A stretch of 34,224 nucleotides of DNA from an uncultured Acidobacteriia bacterium (GTDB lineage Bacteria > Acidobacteriota > Terriglobia > Bryobacterales > Bryobacteraceae), in the NCBI GenBank assembly GCA_903900705.1, contig CAIUOG010000169.1:1-34224 (forward strand), read 5' to 3'. Under the pieces are notes generated by a model that saw only the letters and a program-made list of their open reading frames with translations, had not been told where the DNA came from and searched no databases. Positions 9,487-17,593 of the stretch are shown here, piece by piece (the stretch's first letter is position 1; every line of letters begins with the position of its first letter). Both the position numbers and the translations under genes were made by a program.

Positions 9487-10656
9487 ATGGCATTTGGAAT
9501 TGAAGTGGCCGTCGTCGGGGCGGGGAAGACGCCTTTTGGCGCGTTTCCCGACAGAGACCTGCGCAGTCTCGCGGTCGAGGCCGGTCAGAAAGCCCTCGCG
9601 AACGCGAAGTGTCAGCCCGAAGAGATCCAGGCCTTCTATCTGGGCAACTTCGCCGGCCCCGAATTCACGGGGCAGAACCACCTGGCGCCTTACATATCGA
9701 CGGCGCTCGGGATGACGGGCATTCCTTCCACGCGCTTTGAGGCCGCCTGCGCCTCCAGCGGCGCGGCACTTTTCCACGCGTTTATGGGCGTGGCCAGCGG
9801 AATCTTTGATGTCGTGATGGTGATGGGCGTTGAAAAGATGACCTGCCAGTCGACGGCGCGGGTGACTGAAATTCTTTCGGGCGCGGGCGACTGTGATGGC
9901 GAGGTACGGGCCGGTTCCACCTTCCCCTCTTTATTCGGGATGATTGCCCGCCGGCATATGCACGACTTTGGCACCACCCGCGAACACCTCTCCGCCGTAG
10001 CTGTTAAGAACCATGAAAATGGCGCGCTCAACCCGGACGCACAGATGCGGAAAGTCATTACGCTCGATCAGGCCATGAATGCCCGGCTGATTGCCGACCC
10101 CCTCAACCTTTACGATTGCTCGCTCATCAGTGACGGGGCGGCGGCCGTGATCCTGTGTCCGGCCGATCAGGCCCGGCGCTATACCGATAAGCCGGTTTCG
10201 ATCCTCGGCATGGCGCAGGCGTCCGACTACGTGGCGCTGGAACAGAAGAAAGACATCACCACCTTCCCGGCCGTCAAACTCGCCGCTCAAAAGGCTTACA
10301 CGATGGCCGGTCTGACTGCTGACGACATCCGGTTCGCTGAGATTCACGACTGCTTTACGATCGCTGAAATCGTTGCTCTGGAAGATCTGGGCCTGGTCCG
10401 TCGCGGCGGTGGCGGTTTCTTCACGGCCGAAGGCGGCACGCGTCGCAATGGCGCCATGCCGGTTAATGCCAGCGGCGGGCTCAAGTCGAAAGGACACCCG
10501 GTGGGGGCGACCGGCATCGCGCAGATCTGTGACGTGGTGCAGCAGTTGCGCGGGGAGGCCGGCGAGCGCCAACTGAAGCGAAACTCCATCGGTCTCGCGC
10601 AGAATCTCGGCGGTTCCGGAGCCACCTGCGTGGTCACCATTCTGGGGCAGGACTAA
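9487..10656 (+). CDS. Thiolase-family acyl-CoA acetyltransferase (SCP2/archaeal type)
   Basis: The 389-residue protein has the two-domain thiolase fold. The nucleophilic cysteine is Cys88 in FEAACASSGA. His287 sits in EIHDCFTIAE and His337 in GGLKSKGHPVGATG. The HDCFT signature, rather than the NEAFA of classical biosynthetic thiolases, marks the SCP2-like subgroup. In archaea, members of this subgroup form a complex with a DUF35 protein and HMG-CoA synthase. The next gene, overlapping by one base (TAATG), encodes a DUF35-like OB-fold, which supports that subgroup. No HMG-CoA synthase is present here. The reaction is probably acetyl-CoA condensation or thiolytic cleavage; the substrate cannot be fixed. 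Confidence 0.88.
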   Translation: MAFGIEVAVVGAGKTPFGAFPDRDLRSLAVEAGQKALANAKCQPEEIQAFYLGNFAGPEFTGQNHLAPYISTALGMTGIPSTRFEAACASSGAALFHAFMGVASGIFDVVMVMGVEKMTCQSTARVTEILSGAGDCDGEVRAGSTFPSLFGMIARRHMHDFGTTREHLSAVAVKNHENGALNPDAQMRKVITLDQAMNARLIADPLNLYDCSLISDGAAAVILCPADQARRYTDKPVSILGMAQASDYVALEQKKDITTFPAVKLAAQKAYTMAGLTADDIRFAEIHDCFTIAEIVALEDLGLVRRGGGGFFTAEGGTRRNGAMPVNASGGLKSKGHPVGATGIAQICDVVQQLRGEAGERQLKRNSIGLAQNLGGSGATCVVTILGQD

Positions 10657-10865
10657 TGAGAACAGGCATCGTCTACACAGAAACCGTTGTCCACGCGGCG
10701 CCCGAGCGCTTTGCTTCGGAAGCGCCCTACCAGATCGCCATCGTGCAGTTTGACGACGGGAGCCGGATCACGGCCCGCATCACCGGAGACCGCGTTGCGA
10801 TCGGTGATAAAGTGATCGAAGCCGAAATCTCCAACGGCGTCACCTACTTCACGAAACAACTATGA
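10656..10865 (+). CDS. DUF35-type OB-fold protein (minimal, no zinc ribbon)
   Basis: This 69-residue protein matches the C-terminal OB-fold half of DUF35 (acyl-CoA-associated OB) proteins: APYQIAIVQFDDGSRITARI followed by GDRVAIGDKVI, the typical strand pattern before the final short strands. Full DUF35 proteins also have an N-terminal rubredoxin-like zinc ribbon with four cysteines. Here there is none, and the protein contains no cysteine. It overlaps the thiolase stop by one base (TAATG) and the aminotransferase start by four (ATGA), so it is certainly read with them. The likely role is a structural or substrate-shuttling subunit of the thiolase, by analogy with known thiolase-DUF35 complexes. 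Confidence 0.75.
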   Translation: MRTGIVYTETVVHAAPERFASEAPYQIAIVQFDDGSRITARITGDRVAIGDKVIEAEISNGVTYFTKQL

Positions 10866-12028
10866 AACTCGCTGACCGGATGTCACGGCTCCTTGTGGAG
10901 TCCGCCTTTGATGTACTTTCCCGCGCGCGCGCCATGGAAGCGCAGGGCCGCGACATTATCCATCTCGAAATCGGCGAACCCGATTTCGAGACTCCTTCTC
11001 ACGTCATCGCCGCCGGCAAGAAGGCGCTGGACGACGGGTTTACCCACTACGGTCCCACGCCGGGGTTGCCGGAAGTCCGCAAATCGGTGGCCGACTATGT
11101 GGCCCGAACCAGAGGGATTGACGTCGGCGTCAAGAACGTGATCGTCACCCCGGGCGGCAAGCCCGTGATGTTCCTGCCGATGCTGGCGCTGCTGGAACCC
11201 GGTGACGAGGTGATCTACCCCAACCCCGGCTTCCCGATTTACGAGTCCATGATCCGGTTCCTGGGCGCCACGCCGGTTCCGATTCCGCTGGTGGAAGAGC
11301 GCGGCTTCTCGTTCGATCTCGATGTGTTCCGCGCCAGCCTTTCGGACAAGACCAAAATGGTGGTGCTCAACTCGCCGCAGAATCCCACCGGCGGCATTAT
11401 CCCCGCCGCCGACGTGGAAGCGATTGCCGATGCCTGCCGCGACCGCGATCTGATCATCCTTTCCGACGAAATCTACTCCCGCATCTACTACGGTGATGAG
11501 GCTCCCGTTTCCATCACCACCTTCCCGGGGATGCAGGAAAAGACCATTATTCTGGATGGTTTCTCGAAGACTTATGCGATGACCGGCTGGCGGCTGGGCT
11601 ACGGCGTGATGCCGGAATGGCTGGCGGATGCCTGCGGCAAGCTGATGGTGAATTCGACCTCCTGCACGGCCACCTTCACGCAGTTGGCCGGTAAGGCCGC
11701 GCTCGAAGGCCCGCAGGACGACGTTGAACTCATGAAGGCGGAGTTCCGCCGCCGCCGCGACGCTTTCTGTGCCGGCCTCAACTCCATTCCGGGCTGGAAA
11801 TGTCAGGTTCCCGGCGGCGCTTTCTATGCTTTTGCGAACGTGAAGGCTACCGGCCGGAGTTCCAAAGAGGTCGCTGACGCGCTTCTTTCGGAAGCGGGCG
11901 TGGCCTGTCTCGACGGCGCGGGGTTCGGTGAGTTTGGCAAGGGCTTTATTCGCTTCAGCTACGCGAATTCGTACGAAAACCTGATGAAGGCGATTGACCG
12001 GATTCAGACCTGGTCGGCCCGCGGCTAA
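10862..12028 (+). CDS. PLP-dependent class I/II aminotransferase
   Basis: The 388-residue protein is a fold-type I aminotransferase of the aspartate aminotransferase family. Motifs: IGEPDFETP near the N-terminus, THYGPTPGLPEVR, the NSPQNPTGG substrate/PLP loop, SDEIYSRIYY with the PLP-ring Asp and Tyr, and the Schiff-base lysine Lys236 in GFSKTYAMTGWRLGYG. It transfers amino groups between an amino acid and a 2-oxo acid; the sequence does not settle which. Its ATG overlaps the OB-fold gene stop by four bases. The link to a thiolase/OB-fold pair is unusual for a general aminotransferase and may mean a dedicated pathway. A hairpin follows 9 nt after the stop. Confidence 0.93.
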   Translation: MKLADRMSRLLVESAFDVLSRARAMEAQGRDIIHLEIGEPDFETPSHVIAAGKKALDDGFTHYGPTPGLPEVRKSVADYVARTRGIDVGVKNVIVTPGGKPVMFLPMLALLEPGDEVIYPNPGFPIYESMIRFLGATPVPIPLVEERGFSFDLDVFRASLSDKTKMVVLNSPQNPTGGIIPAADVEAIADACRDRDLIILSDEIYSRIYYGDEAPVSITTFPGMQEKTIILDGFSKTYAMTGWRLGYGVMPEWLADACGKLMVNSTSCTATFTQLAGKAALEGPQDDVELMKAEFRRRRDAFCAGLNSIPGWKCQVPGGAFYAFANVKATGRSSKEVADALLSEAGVACLDGAGFGEFGKGFIRFSYANSYENLMKAIDRIQTWSARG

Positions 12029-12037
12029 AGTATGGAA

Positions 12038-12060
12038 GACGCCGGACCCGGTCCGGCGTC
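12038..12060 (+). terminator. Stem-loop after the thiolase-aminotransferase operon
   Basis: GACGCCGGAC (12038-12047) pairs perfectly with GTCCGGCGTC (12051-12060) around a 3-nt loop, starting 9 nt after the aminotransferase stop. The following sequence is CTTCTTCGG, only weakly T-rich. The position and stability make a terminator likely. Confidence 0.7.
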
Positions 12061-12123
12061 CTTCTTCGGGAATCCGGATGCCGCGGATCGCCGGAATGGT
12101 TTCAGATGGCTGTGTGAAGGAGG

Positions 12124-12336
12124 CTATACCGGAATTCCATTGTTCCCGGCCCACCTCAGGTATCGCCAAAGTTCCGCACGGTGTTGCCAGGTGAATTGCA
12201 GGAAAACCTGTCGGGTAATGGAAGCTGCTTCAATCCCGGACCAGGTCTCAATACGCCACTTCAGATACGGACTGTCCCACGGATGCAGCCGGTAACCCTT
12301 CGACAAACTCCAGACCACCCGCAGAGCGCCCGGCAC
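12124..12336 (-). CDS. Short basic, Trp-rich hypothetical protein
   Basis: I do not recognise this 70-residue protein. The GTG start at 12336 is 3 nt past the stop of the first VWFA gene and has GGAAG 6 nt upstream, inside that gene's last codons. This is a normal spacing for the next gene of an operon. The composition is protein-like and distinctive: seven Trp, and a core HPWDSPYLKWRIETWSG followed by ASITRQVFLQF and a Trp/Arg-rich end. No signal peptide or membrane segment is visible. It lies in what would otherwise be a gap between the VWFA gene and the aminotransferase hairpin. It could be spurious, but start-site quality and composition argue for a real gene. Confidence 0.5.
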   Translation of the reverse strand: MPGALRVVWSLSKGYRLHPWDSPYLKWRIETWSGIEAASITRQVFLQFTWQHRAELWRYLRWAGNNGIPV

Positions 12337-12339
12337 TGG

Positions 12340-13272
12340 TTACTTCCGGTCCTTCGAAGCGTAATAGCCCAGACGCGTTCGCGCCACCGGGTTCCCGGCG
12401 CTCTTCACGGCGACCTTAATCGGACGGAAAGACCCGTCGAGCGTCTGGTTGGTCGGGGAATACGTGATGGTGTACTGGTTCCGAATGTCGTGCGCGACTT
12501 CATGCGCAATCGCTTCCACCTGCGTCACGTCTTTCGGGTAGAAGACCTGGCCGCCAGTACTTTCGACCAACAGGTTTAACGCGCGTTTGGCCTTGGCGGC
12601 TTCCTTGCGCTCTTCCTCGGTAAGCAGGCCGATGGCGTAGATCAGCACATCGTTCTGCTGCGCCTGGCGCACCAGTGCTTCGAGGCTCACTGTGCTGGCG
12701 TTGTCGTTGCCATCGGTCACCACAAGAATCACTTTCTTATCCCGTTTGGCCTTCTTCTTCAGGTGGTCAATGGACATCTGGATGGCATCCCGCATGGCGG
12801 TACCGCCGCGCGAATCGATCTTGGCGAGCCCCTGCTCCAGCAGTTTGATGTCGCTGGTGAAATCGGCATCGAGATAGGCTTCGTCGTTGAAGTTCACCAC
12901 GAAGGCCTCGTCCTGGGGGTTCGAATCCCGCACCAGCACCAGCGCGGAGGATTCCACCGCCTGCCGCTTCTCCCGCATGCTGCCCGAGTTATCGATAATC
13001 AGGCCAAGGGAAACAGGCACGTCTTCGTGCTTGAAGTCTTTAATCTGCTGAATGACGCCATTTTCCAAAACCTGAAAAGCGCTCCGCTGCAGGTTGGTCA
13101 CGAGGTGACCACTCTTGTCGGTCACTGTTACGTTCAGAGGCACAAGGCGGGTCTCGGACGTGAACACCGCGTCCTGCGGTTCCTGGCCTTCCGTTTTTGG
13201 GGGAGTCGTTTGGGCAAAGACCGGCGTGACAGCCAGAAGGACTAACGGAATAAATCTATTGCGTCGGCGCAT
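12340..13272 (-). CDS. Secreted VWFA-domain protein (acidobacterial type), copy 1
   Basis: This 310-residue protein has a signal peptide (residues 1-20, ending VFA before Gln21). A beta-rich N-terminal segment contains LVPLNVTVTDKSGHLVTNL and the AFQVLENGVIQQI pattern. A von Willebrand factor A domain follows, with an intact metal-ion-dependent adhesion site (DNSGSM, residues 94-99), a threonine in GGTAMRDA and the later VVTDGND. The layout matches the VWFA-related family expanded in Acidobacteriota (TIGR03436-like). Its start overlaps the end of the second VWFA gene by 17 nt. These proteins are probably periplasmic or surface metal-dependent binders; partners are unknown. Confidence 0.88.
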   Translation of the reverse strand: MRRRNRFIPLVLLAVTPVFAQTTPPKTEGQEPQDAVFTSETRLVPLNVTVTDKSGHLVTNLQRSAFQVLENGVIQQIKDFKHEDVPVSLGLIIDNSGSMREKRQAVESSALVLVRDSNPQDEAFVVNFNDEAYLDADFTSDIKLLEQGLAKIDSRGGTAMRDAIQMSIDHLKKKAKRDKKVILVVTDGNDNASTVSLEALVRQAQQNDVLIYAIGLLTEEERKEAAKAKRALNLLVESTGGQVFYPKDVTQVEAIAHEVAHDIRNQYTITYSPTNQTLDGSFRPIKVAVKSAGNPVARTRLGYYASKDRK

Positions 13273-14254
13273 AGTAGCCGGTTCTCCAGAAGGGATGAAG
13301 CTGTGGCAAACCGCGCGGCTGAATAATCTTCACCTGAACTTTTCTGTACTTGCCGTCGCGCGCAGCATTCGAGGGGCTATAACCCAGGACGTACTGATTG
13401 CGAAGTTCGATTCCGATTTTTGCGGCAACATCGGGAAGTTCGGCCAGGTTTTCGACGACGAAGTGACGGCCTCCGGTCGGTTCGGATATATCCGTCAGAA
13501 GCCCGGGTCCGGAAAGCTCTTCCGGCGTACGCCCGCGCGACGATACCGATTCATAGATACCGATCGCGTAGATCTGGACGTCTGCTTCTTTCACAAAACT
13601 CTTCAGTTCGGATTCCGTATACCGGCTGCTGTTGTCGCCGCCGTCTGAGATCACGACGAGGGCCTTGCGCGGATTGTGTGCTTTCTTCATTGTACGAAGC
13701 GCCAGCAGTACGCCGTCGAGCAGAGCGGTCCGGCCCTTGGACTGCGTAAAGGTCAGGCGGTTCTGGATCTCTTCCAGATTGTGGGTAAACGGGGTCACCA
13801 ACTCCGGGCGGTCGTTGAACTCGACCAGAAACGCTTCGTCCTCCGGATTCGCGGTCTTGAAGAATTCAGCCACCGACTGCCGTGATTTTTCCAGTTTCGA
13901 CCCCATGCTGCCGCTGGTGTCGAAGACGATTCCGATCGAAAGAGGCGCATCCTCACTGCCGAACGAGACGATCTTTTGCTTGACCTTGTCCTCATAAACA
14001 TCGAAGACGTCCTGATCGAGCCCGGTTACAAACCGGTTCAGCGGGTCGGTCACGGTCACCGGGATCAGCACCAGATTGGTATCGATGCGGATGTTCGCTT
14101 TCGGCAGAGGCTGTGCGGGTTGCTCGCCCGGTTTGACGCGCGGAACGATGTTGACCTGTCCCGAGCCACCAGAATCCTGCGCCCAGGCGGACGAGGCTCC
14201 ACAGGAGATCAACGCCGAAACCAAAATCAGACCAATTGTTCTGCTGGATCCCAT
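13256..14254 (-). CDS. Secreted VWFA-domain protein (acidobacterial type), copy 2
   Basis: This 332-residue paralogue of the next gene has the same order: export signal, NLVLIPVTVTDPLNRFVTGL, DVFDVYEDKVKQKI, then a VWFA domain with the metal site DTSGSM (residues 112-117), GRTALLDG and VISDGGDN. The start at 14254 is preferred to 14353 because it puts the hydrophobic signal at the N-terminus and has a purine-rich AGAGAA upstream. The signal could be cleaved after AWA (residue 25). However, LISC at 15-18 also fits a lipobox, so it may be a lipoprotein. It is the first gene of the VWFA pair and is divergent from kdsB, 56 nt away. Confidence 0.88.
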   Translation of the reverse strand: MGSSRTIGLILVSALISCGASSAWAQDSGGSGQVNIVPRVKPGEQPAQPLPKANIRIDTNLVLIPVTVTDPLNRFVTGLDQDVFDVYEDKVKQKIVSFGSEDAPLSIGIVFDTSGSMGSKLEKSRQSVAEFFKTANPEDEAFLVEFNDRPELVTPFTHNLEEIQNRLTFTQSKGRTALLDGVLLALRTMKKAHNPRKALVVISDGGDNSSRYTESELKSFVKEADVQIYAIGIYESVSSRGRTPEELSGPGLLTDISEPTGGRHFVVENLAELPDVAAKIGIELRNQYVLGYSPSNAARDGKYRKVQVKIIQPRGLPQLHPFWRTGYYAPTQ

Positions 14255-14310
14255 CCCGTGGTTCTCTTTCTGCCTGGAGTCTAGCACAGGCCGCCGTGGT
14301 AAGATCGCGT

Positions 14311-15084
14311 GTGCACCGTAACATTCTGGCCGTAATTCCAGCCCGGTACGCATCCTCCCGTTTTCCCGGAAAAGCGCTCGCCCGACTTGACTCCCGAACC
14401 ATGCTGGAGCACGTCTACGAACGCGTGTCCATGGCCCGCTACCTGGGGTCCGTTATCATTGCTACCGATGATGAACGGATCTACCGGGAAGCCCGCCGCT
14501 TCGGGGCCCGCGTACAAATGACCCGCTCCGATCACCTCTCGGGAACCGACCGCGTGGCGGAAGTCGCCTCGGCGTTTGAGAATGCCGAACTGGTGGTCAA
14601 CGTTCAGGGTGACGAACCCCTGATCGACCCCGCGGCCATCGACGCCGCGGTTTTGCCCCTTTTGGAGGAACCCGCCATCCCCATGGGTACCCTGAAGAAG
14701 AGGATTGAAGACCACCGCGAAGTTTCCGACCCGAACGTGGTGAAGGTGGTGACGGACCGCTTCGAGAACGCGATTTACTTTTCGCGCTCCACGATTCCCT
14801 ACCCACGGGAGAGTGGTGACTCCGTGACGCATTACAAGCATATTGGCCTCTATGTGTATAAACGCGACTTCCTGTTGCGTTATTCCGGATTTCCGGTAGG
14901 GCCGCTGGAACAAGCTGAAAGACTGGAGCAATTGAGAGCGTTGGAAAACGGATTTAAAATTCGCGTGGTGGAAACCGATTACGAATCGCTGGGCGTGGAT
15001 ACGCCGGCGGACCTGGAACGAGTGGAGGCGCTGTTCCGCGCCGGCCGAAACATGGTATCCGGTGAGGTGCAAAATAATGGCTAA
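14311..15084 (+). CDS. kdsB: 3-deoxy-manno-octulosonate cytidylyltransferase (CMP-Kdo synthetase)
   Basis: The protein of about 257 residues activates Kdo with CTP (EC 2.7.7.38), a required step before Kdo is added to lipid A. Motifs: VIPARYASSRFPGKALA at the N-terminus (CTP-binding loop), VVNVQGDEPLI, YFSRSTIPYPR and HIGLYVYKRDFL. The GTG at 14311 places the conserved ILAVIPARY at residue 5 as in the family. The longer reading from 14236 would run into the divergent VWFA gene. No good ribosome site is visible, but TAAGAT lies 5 nt upstream, compatible with a leaderless start. It overlaps pyrG by 8 nt, so CTP synthesis and CTP use are in one operon. Confidence 0.93.
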   Translation: MHRNILAVIPARYASSRFPGKALARLDSRTMLEHVYERVSMARYLGSVIIATDDERIYREARRFGARVQMTRSDHLSGTDRVAEVASAFENAELVVNVQGDEPLIDPAAIDAAVLPLLEEPAIPMGTLKKRIEDHREVSDPNVVKVVTDRFENAIYFSRSTIPYPRESGDSVTHYKHIGLYVYKRDFLLRYSGFPVGPLEQAERLEQLRALENGFKIRVVETDYESLGVDTPADLERVEALFRAGRNMVSGEVQNNG

Positions 15085-16729
15085 ACACATCTTTGTGACC
15101 GGTGGCGTCGTCTCGTCGCTCGGCAAGGGCATCGCGGCGGCTTCCATTGGATGCCTGCTCGAAAACCGCGGACTGAAAGTTACGCTGCAGAAGTTCGACC
15201 CGTACCTGAACGTCGACCCCGGCACCATGAGCCCTTTCCAGCATGGCGAGGTCTTCGTGACGGATGACGGGGCGGAGACCGATCTCGATCTGGGCCACTA
15301 CGAGCGCTTCACCCATGCGCCGCTCACCAGGGCCAATAACCTGACCAGCGGACGCATCTACGAACAGATCATTCAGCGCGAGCGCCGCGGTGACTATCTG
15401 GGTAAGACTGTGCAGGTGATCCCGCACGTCACCAACGAGATCAAGGCGGCCATTAAGAAACTGTCGGCCGAGTCCGACGTGGTGATCTGCGAAATCGGCG
15501 GCACGGTGGGCGATATCGAATCTTTGCCGTTTCTCGAAGCCATCCGCCAGGTCCGTCATGAAGTGGGTCGCGAGAACTGCATGTTCGTCCACGTCACGCT
15601 GGTGCCGTGGATCGCGGCCGCGCAGGAACTGAAGACCAAGCCCACGCAGCACAGCGTGAAGGAACTCCGGGCACTGGGTATCCAGCCGGATATTCTGCTC
15701 TGCCGCGCCGAACGTTTCCTGCCCGAAGACATGAAGGAGAAGATTGCCCTCTTCTGCGACGTGGATCGGGATGCGGTGATTACGGCCAAGGACGTGAGTT
15801 CCGTCTACGAGATTCCGCTGGTCTTCGCCGAAGAGAAGGTGGATGAAATCATTCTCCGCCACCTGAAGCTGGATGCCACTGGTCCCCGCAACCTCGAAAA
15901 GTGGGCCGCCATGCTGCATCGTATGCAGAATCCGGCCGATTCGGTCGACATTGCGCTGGTTGGCAAGTACGTGGAGTACGAGGATTCCTACAAGAGCCTG
16001 AAGGAAGCCCTGCTGCATGGTGGAATCCACCATAACGTGAAGGTGAATATTCACTGGATTGAGGCGGAGAGCTTTGAGAAGGGCAAGCTGCAGCAGGAAC
16101 TGGAAGAATACGATGGCATTCTGGTGCCAGGGGGCTTCGGCAAGCGCGGCATCGAGGGCATGATCAACGCCATCGAGTTTGCCCGCACCAGAAAGGTTCC
16201 GTATTTCGGCATCTGCCTCGGCATGCAGACCATGGTGATTGAGTTTGCCCGCAACGTCTGCGGCATGACCGGCGCAAATTCCACGGAATTCGATCCCGCG
16301 GCGCCGCAGCGGGTGATCTACAAGCTGCGCGAACTGAAGGGGATCGACGAACTGGGCGGCACCATGCGCCTGGGCGCGTGGCCCTGCGTGCTGAAGCCCG
16401 GAACCTTTGCCCACAAGGCCTACGGGGCGGATGAAATCAGCGAACGGCACCGGCACCGCTTCGAGTTCAATCGCGAATTTGAACAGGCGCTGACCTCGAA
16501 GGGTCTGAAAATCACCGGGGAAACGCCGAACGGCACCTACGTGGAGATCTGCGAAATCGAAGAACACCCGTATTACCTCGGTTGCCAGTTCCACCCGGAA
16601 TTCAAGTCGAAACCCATGGAGCCGCACCCGCTGTTCAGTTCGTTTGTGGGCGCCTGCCGCAAGCATCGCGCGCACCGCATCGCCATGAAGGAAGCGCCGC
16701 TGCTGCCGGAAACGGATTTCCAGGACTGA
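15077..16729 (+). CDS. pyrG: CTP synthase
   Basis: The 550-residue protein makes CTP from UTP with glutamine-derived ammonia (EC 6.3.4.2). The N-terminal synthetase domain begins with KHIFVTGGVVSSLGKGI, the P-loop-like ATP site, and contains EIGGTVGDIESLPFLEAIRQ. The C-terminal class I glutamine amidotransferase domain has the nucleophile Cys380 in FGICLGMQ and the His506/Glu508 pair in FHPEF. The ATG at 15077 is chosen over an in-frame ATG 15 nt earlier because GAGGTG lies 7 nt upstream and the family begins with MAKHIFVTGG. It overlaps kdsB by 8 nt and kdsA by one base (TGATG). Confidence 0.97.
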   Translation: MAKHIFVTGGVVSSLGKGIAAASIGCLLENRGLKVTLQKFDPYLNVDPGTMSPFQHGEVFVTDDGAETDLDLGHYERFTHAPLTRANNLTSGRIYEQIIQRERRGDYLGKTVQVIPHVTNEIKAAIKKLSAESDVVICEIGGTVGDIESLPFLEAIRQVRHEVGRENCMFVHVTLVPWIAAAQELKTKPTQHSVKELRALGIQPDILLCRAERFLPEDMKEKIALFCDVDRDAVITAKDVSSVYEIPLVFAEEKVDEIILRHLKLDATGPRNLEKWAAMLHRMQNPADSVDIALVGKYVEYEDSYKSLKEALLHGGIHHNVKVNIHWIEAESFEKGKLQQELEEYDGILVPGGFGKRGIEGMINAIEFARTRKVPYFGICLGMQTMVIEFARNVCGMTGANSTEFDPAAPQRVIYKLRELKGIDELGGTMRLGAWPCVLKPGTFAHKAYGADEISERHRHRFEFNREFEQALTSKGLKITGETPNGTYVEICEIEEHPYYLGCQFHPEFKSKPMEPHPLFSSFVGACRKHRAHRIAMKEAPLLPETDFQD

Positions 16730-17547
16730 TGTTCGCGGATTTCCGGAATCCCTCGAAGCTGGTCCTGATGGCCGGCCCCTGTGTGATCGAAAGCGAGGAG
16801 CATGTTCACCGCATGGCTGCCGCGATCGCAGAGGTGGCCGCGGCGGAAGGATTTCCCTATATCTTCAAGGCCTCGTTCGATAAGGCGAACCGGACCAGTC
16901 TGCAGGGCTATCGCGGCCCGGGGCTGACGGAAGGCCTGCGGATTCTGAGCGGCCTGAAGCAGCGCGGGTTTTCGATTGTGACCGATATCCATGAGGCCTC
17001 GCAGGCGGGTCCGGTAGCTGAAGTTGTGGATGTGCTGCAGATCCCGGCCTTCCTCTGCCGCCAGACGGATCTGCTGCTCGAAGCCGGACGAACCGGCAGG
17101 ATCGTCAACATCAAGAAGGGCCAGTTCGTTGCGCCTGGCGATATCCACCATGCCGCCGATAAGGTGGCCTCCACCGGCAACGCGCAGGTGGTGCTGACGG
17201 AGCGTGGGTCTTCGTTCGGCTACAACAATTTGGTGGTCGATATGCGCGGTCTGAAGATCATGGCGGATTCCGGTTGGCCCGTGGTTTTCGACGCCACCCA
17301 CAGCGTGCAGTTGCCCAGCGCCGGCGGCGGGGCCTCGGCGGGGCAGCCGCGGTTCATCGCGCCGCTGGCTTCGGCGGCCGTAGCCGTGGGTGTGGCCGGG
17401 CTGTTTGTGGAAGTGCATGACCATCCGGAGAAGGCTCTTTCCGATGGCCCGAACGCCCTGCGGCTGAGTCTGCTGCCCGGGTTTCTGCGCCGAATGCGTT
17501 TGCTGCATGAGGCGAGACTCGCGGCGGACGCCGGCGATTCGCTTTGA
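16729..17547 (+). CDS. kdsA: 3-deoxy-8-phosphooctulonate synthase (Kdo-8-P synthase)
   Basis: The 272-residue protein condenses phosphoenolpyruvate with arabinose 5-phosphate (EC 2.5.1.55) to start Kdo synthesis. Motifs: LVLMAGPCVIESEE, FKASFDKANRTS, LTERGSSFGYNNLVVDMR and VVFDATHSVQLP. Cys18 in GPCVIES corresponds to the metal-binding cysteine of metal-dependent KdsA enzymes such as that of Aquifex. The metal-independent E. coli type has Asn there, so this one is predicted to need a divalent metal. The ATG overlaps the pyrG stop by one base. PEP from the eno locus is its substrate, though the genes are not linked in transcription. Confidence 0.95.
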   Translation: MFADFRNPSKLVLMAGPCVIESEEHVHRMAAAIAEVAAAEGFPYIFKASFDKANRTSLQGYRGPGLTEGLRILSGLKQRGFSIVTDIHEASQAGPVAEVVDVLQIPAFLCRQTDLLLEAGRTGRIVNIKKGQFVAPGDIHHAADKVASTGNAQVVLTERGSSFGYNNLVVDMRGLKIMADSGWPVVFDATHSVQLPSAGGGASAGQPRFIAPLASAAVAVGVAGLFVEVHDHPEKALSDGPNALRLSLLPGFLRRMRLLHEARLAADAGDSL

Positions 17548-17569
17548 ACGTTTCCCAAATACCGGGCGT

Positions 17570-17587
17570 CATAATCTGAAGAGAGGG
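17570..17587 (+). promoter_or_regulatory. Candidate pilin promoter -10 and ribosome binding site
   Basis: CATAAT (17570-17575) matches five of six bases of TATAAT and is followed by GAGAGGG (17581-17587), 6 nt before the pilin ATG. With the -10 this close, the transcript would start near the Shine-Dalgarno sequence, so the ribosome site is the firmer of the two. No -35 at standard spacing was found. Confidence 0.35.
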
Positions 17588-17593
17588 TAATTC

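Noticed and set aside
12916-12934. tRNA T-arm-like sequence GGGTTCGAATCCCGC on the plus strand
   Set aside because: It lies inside the first VWFA gene, encoding DSNPQ on the other strand. No acceptor, D or anticodon stems can be drawn around it.
14954-16675. Long open frame of 573 codons antisense to pyrG
   Set aside because: It is a shadow of high third-position GC in pyrG. It has low-complexity His/Arg/Gly-rich composition and no family resemblance, while pyrG is unambiguous.
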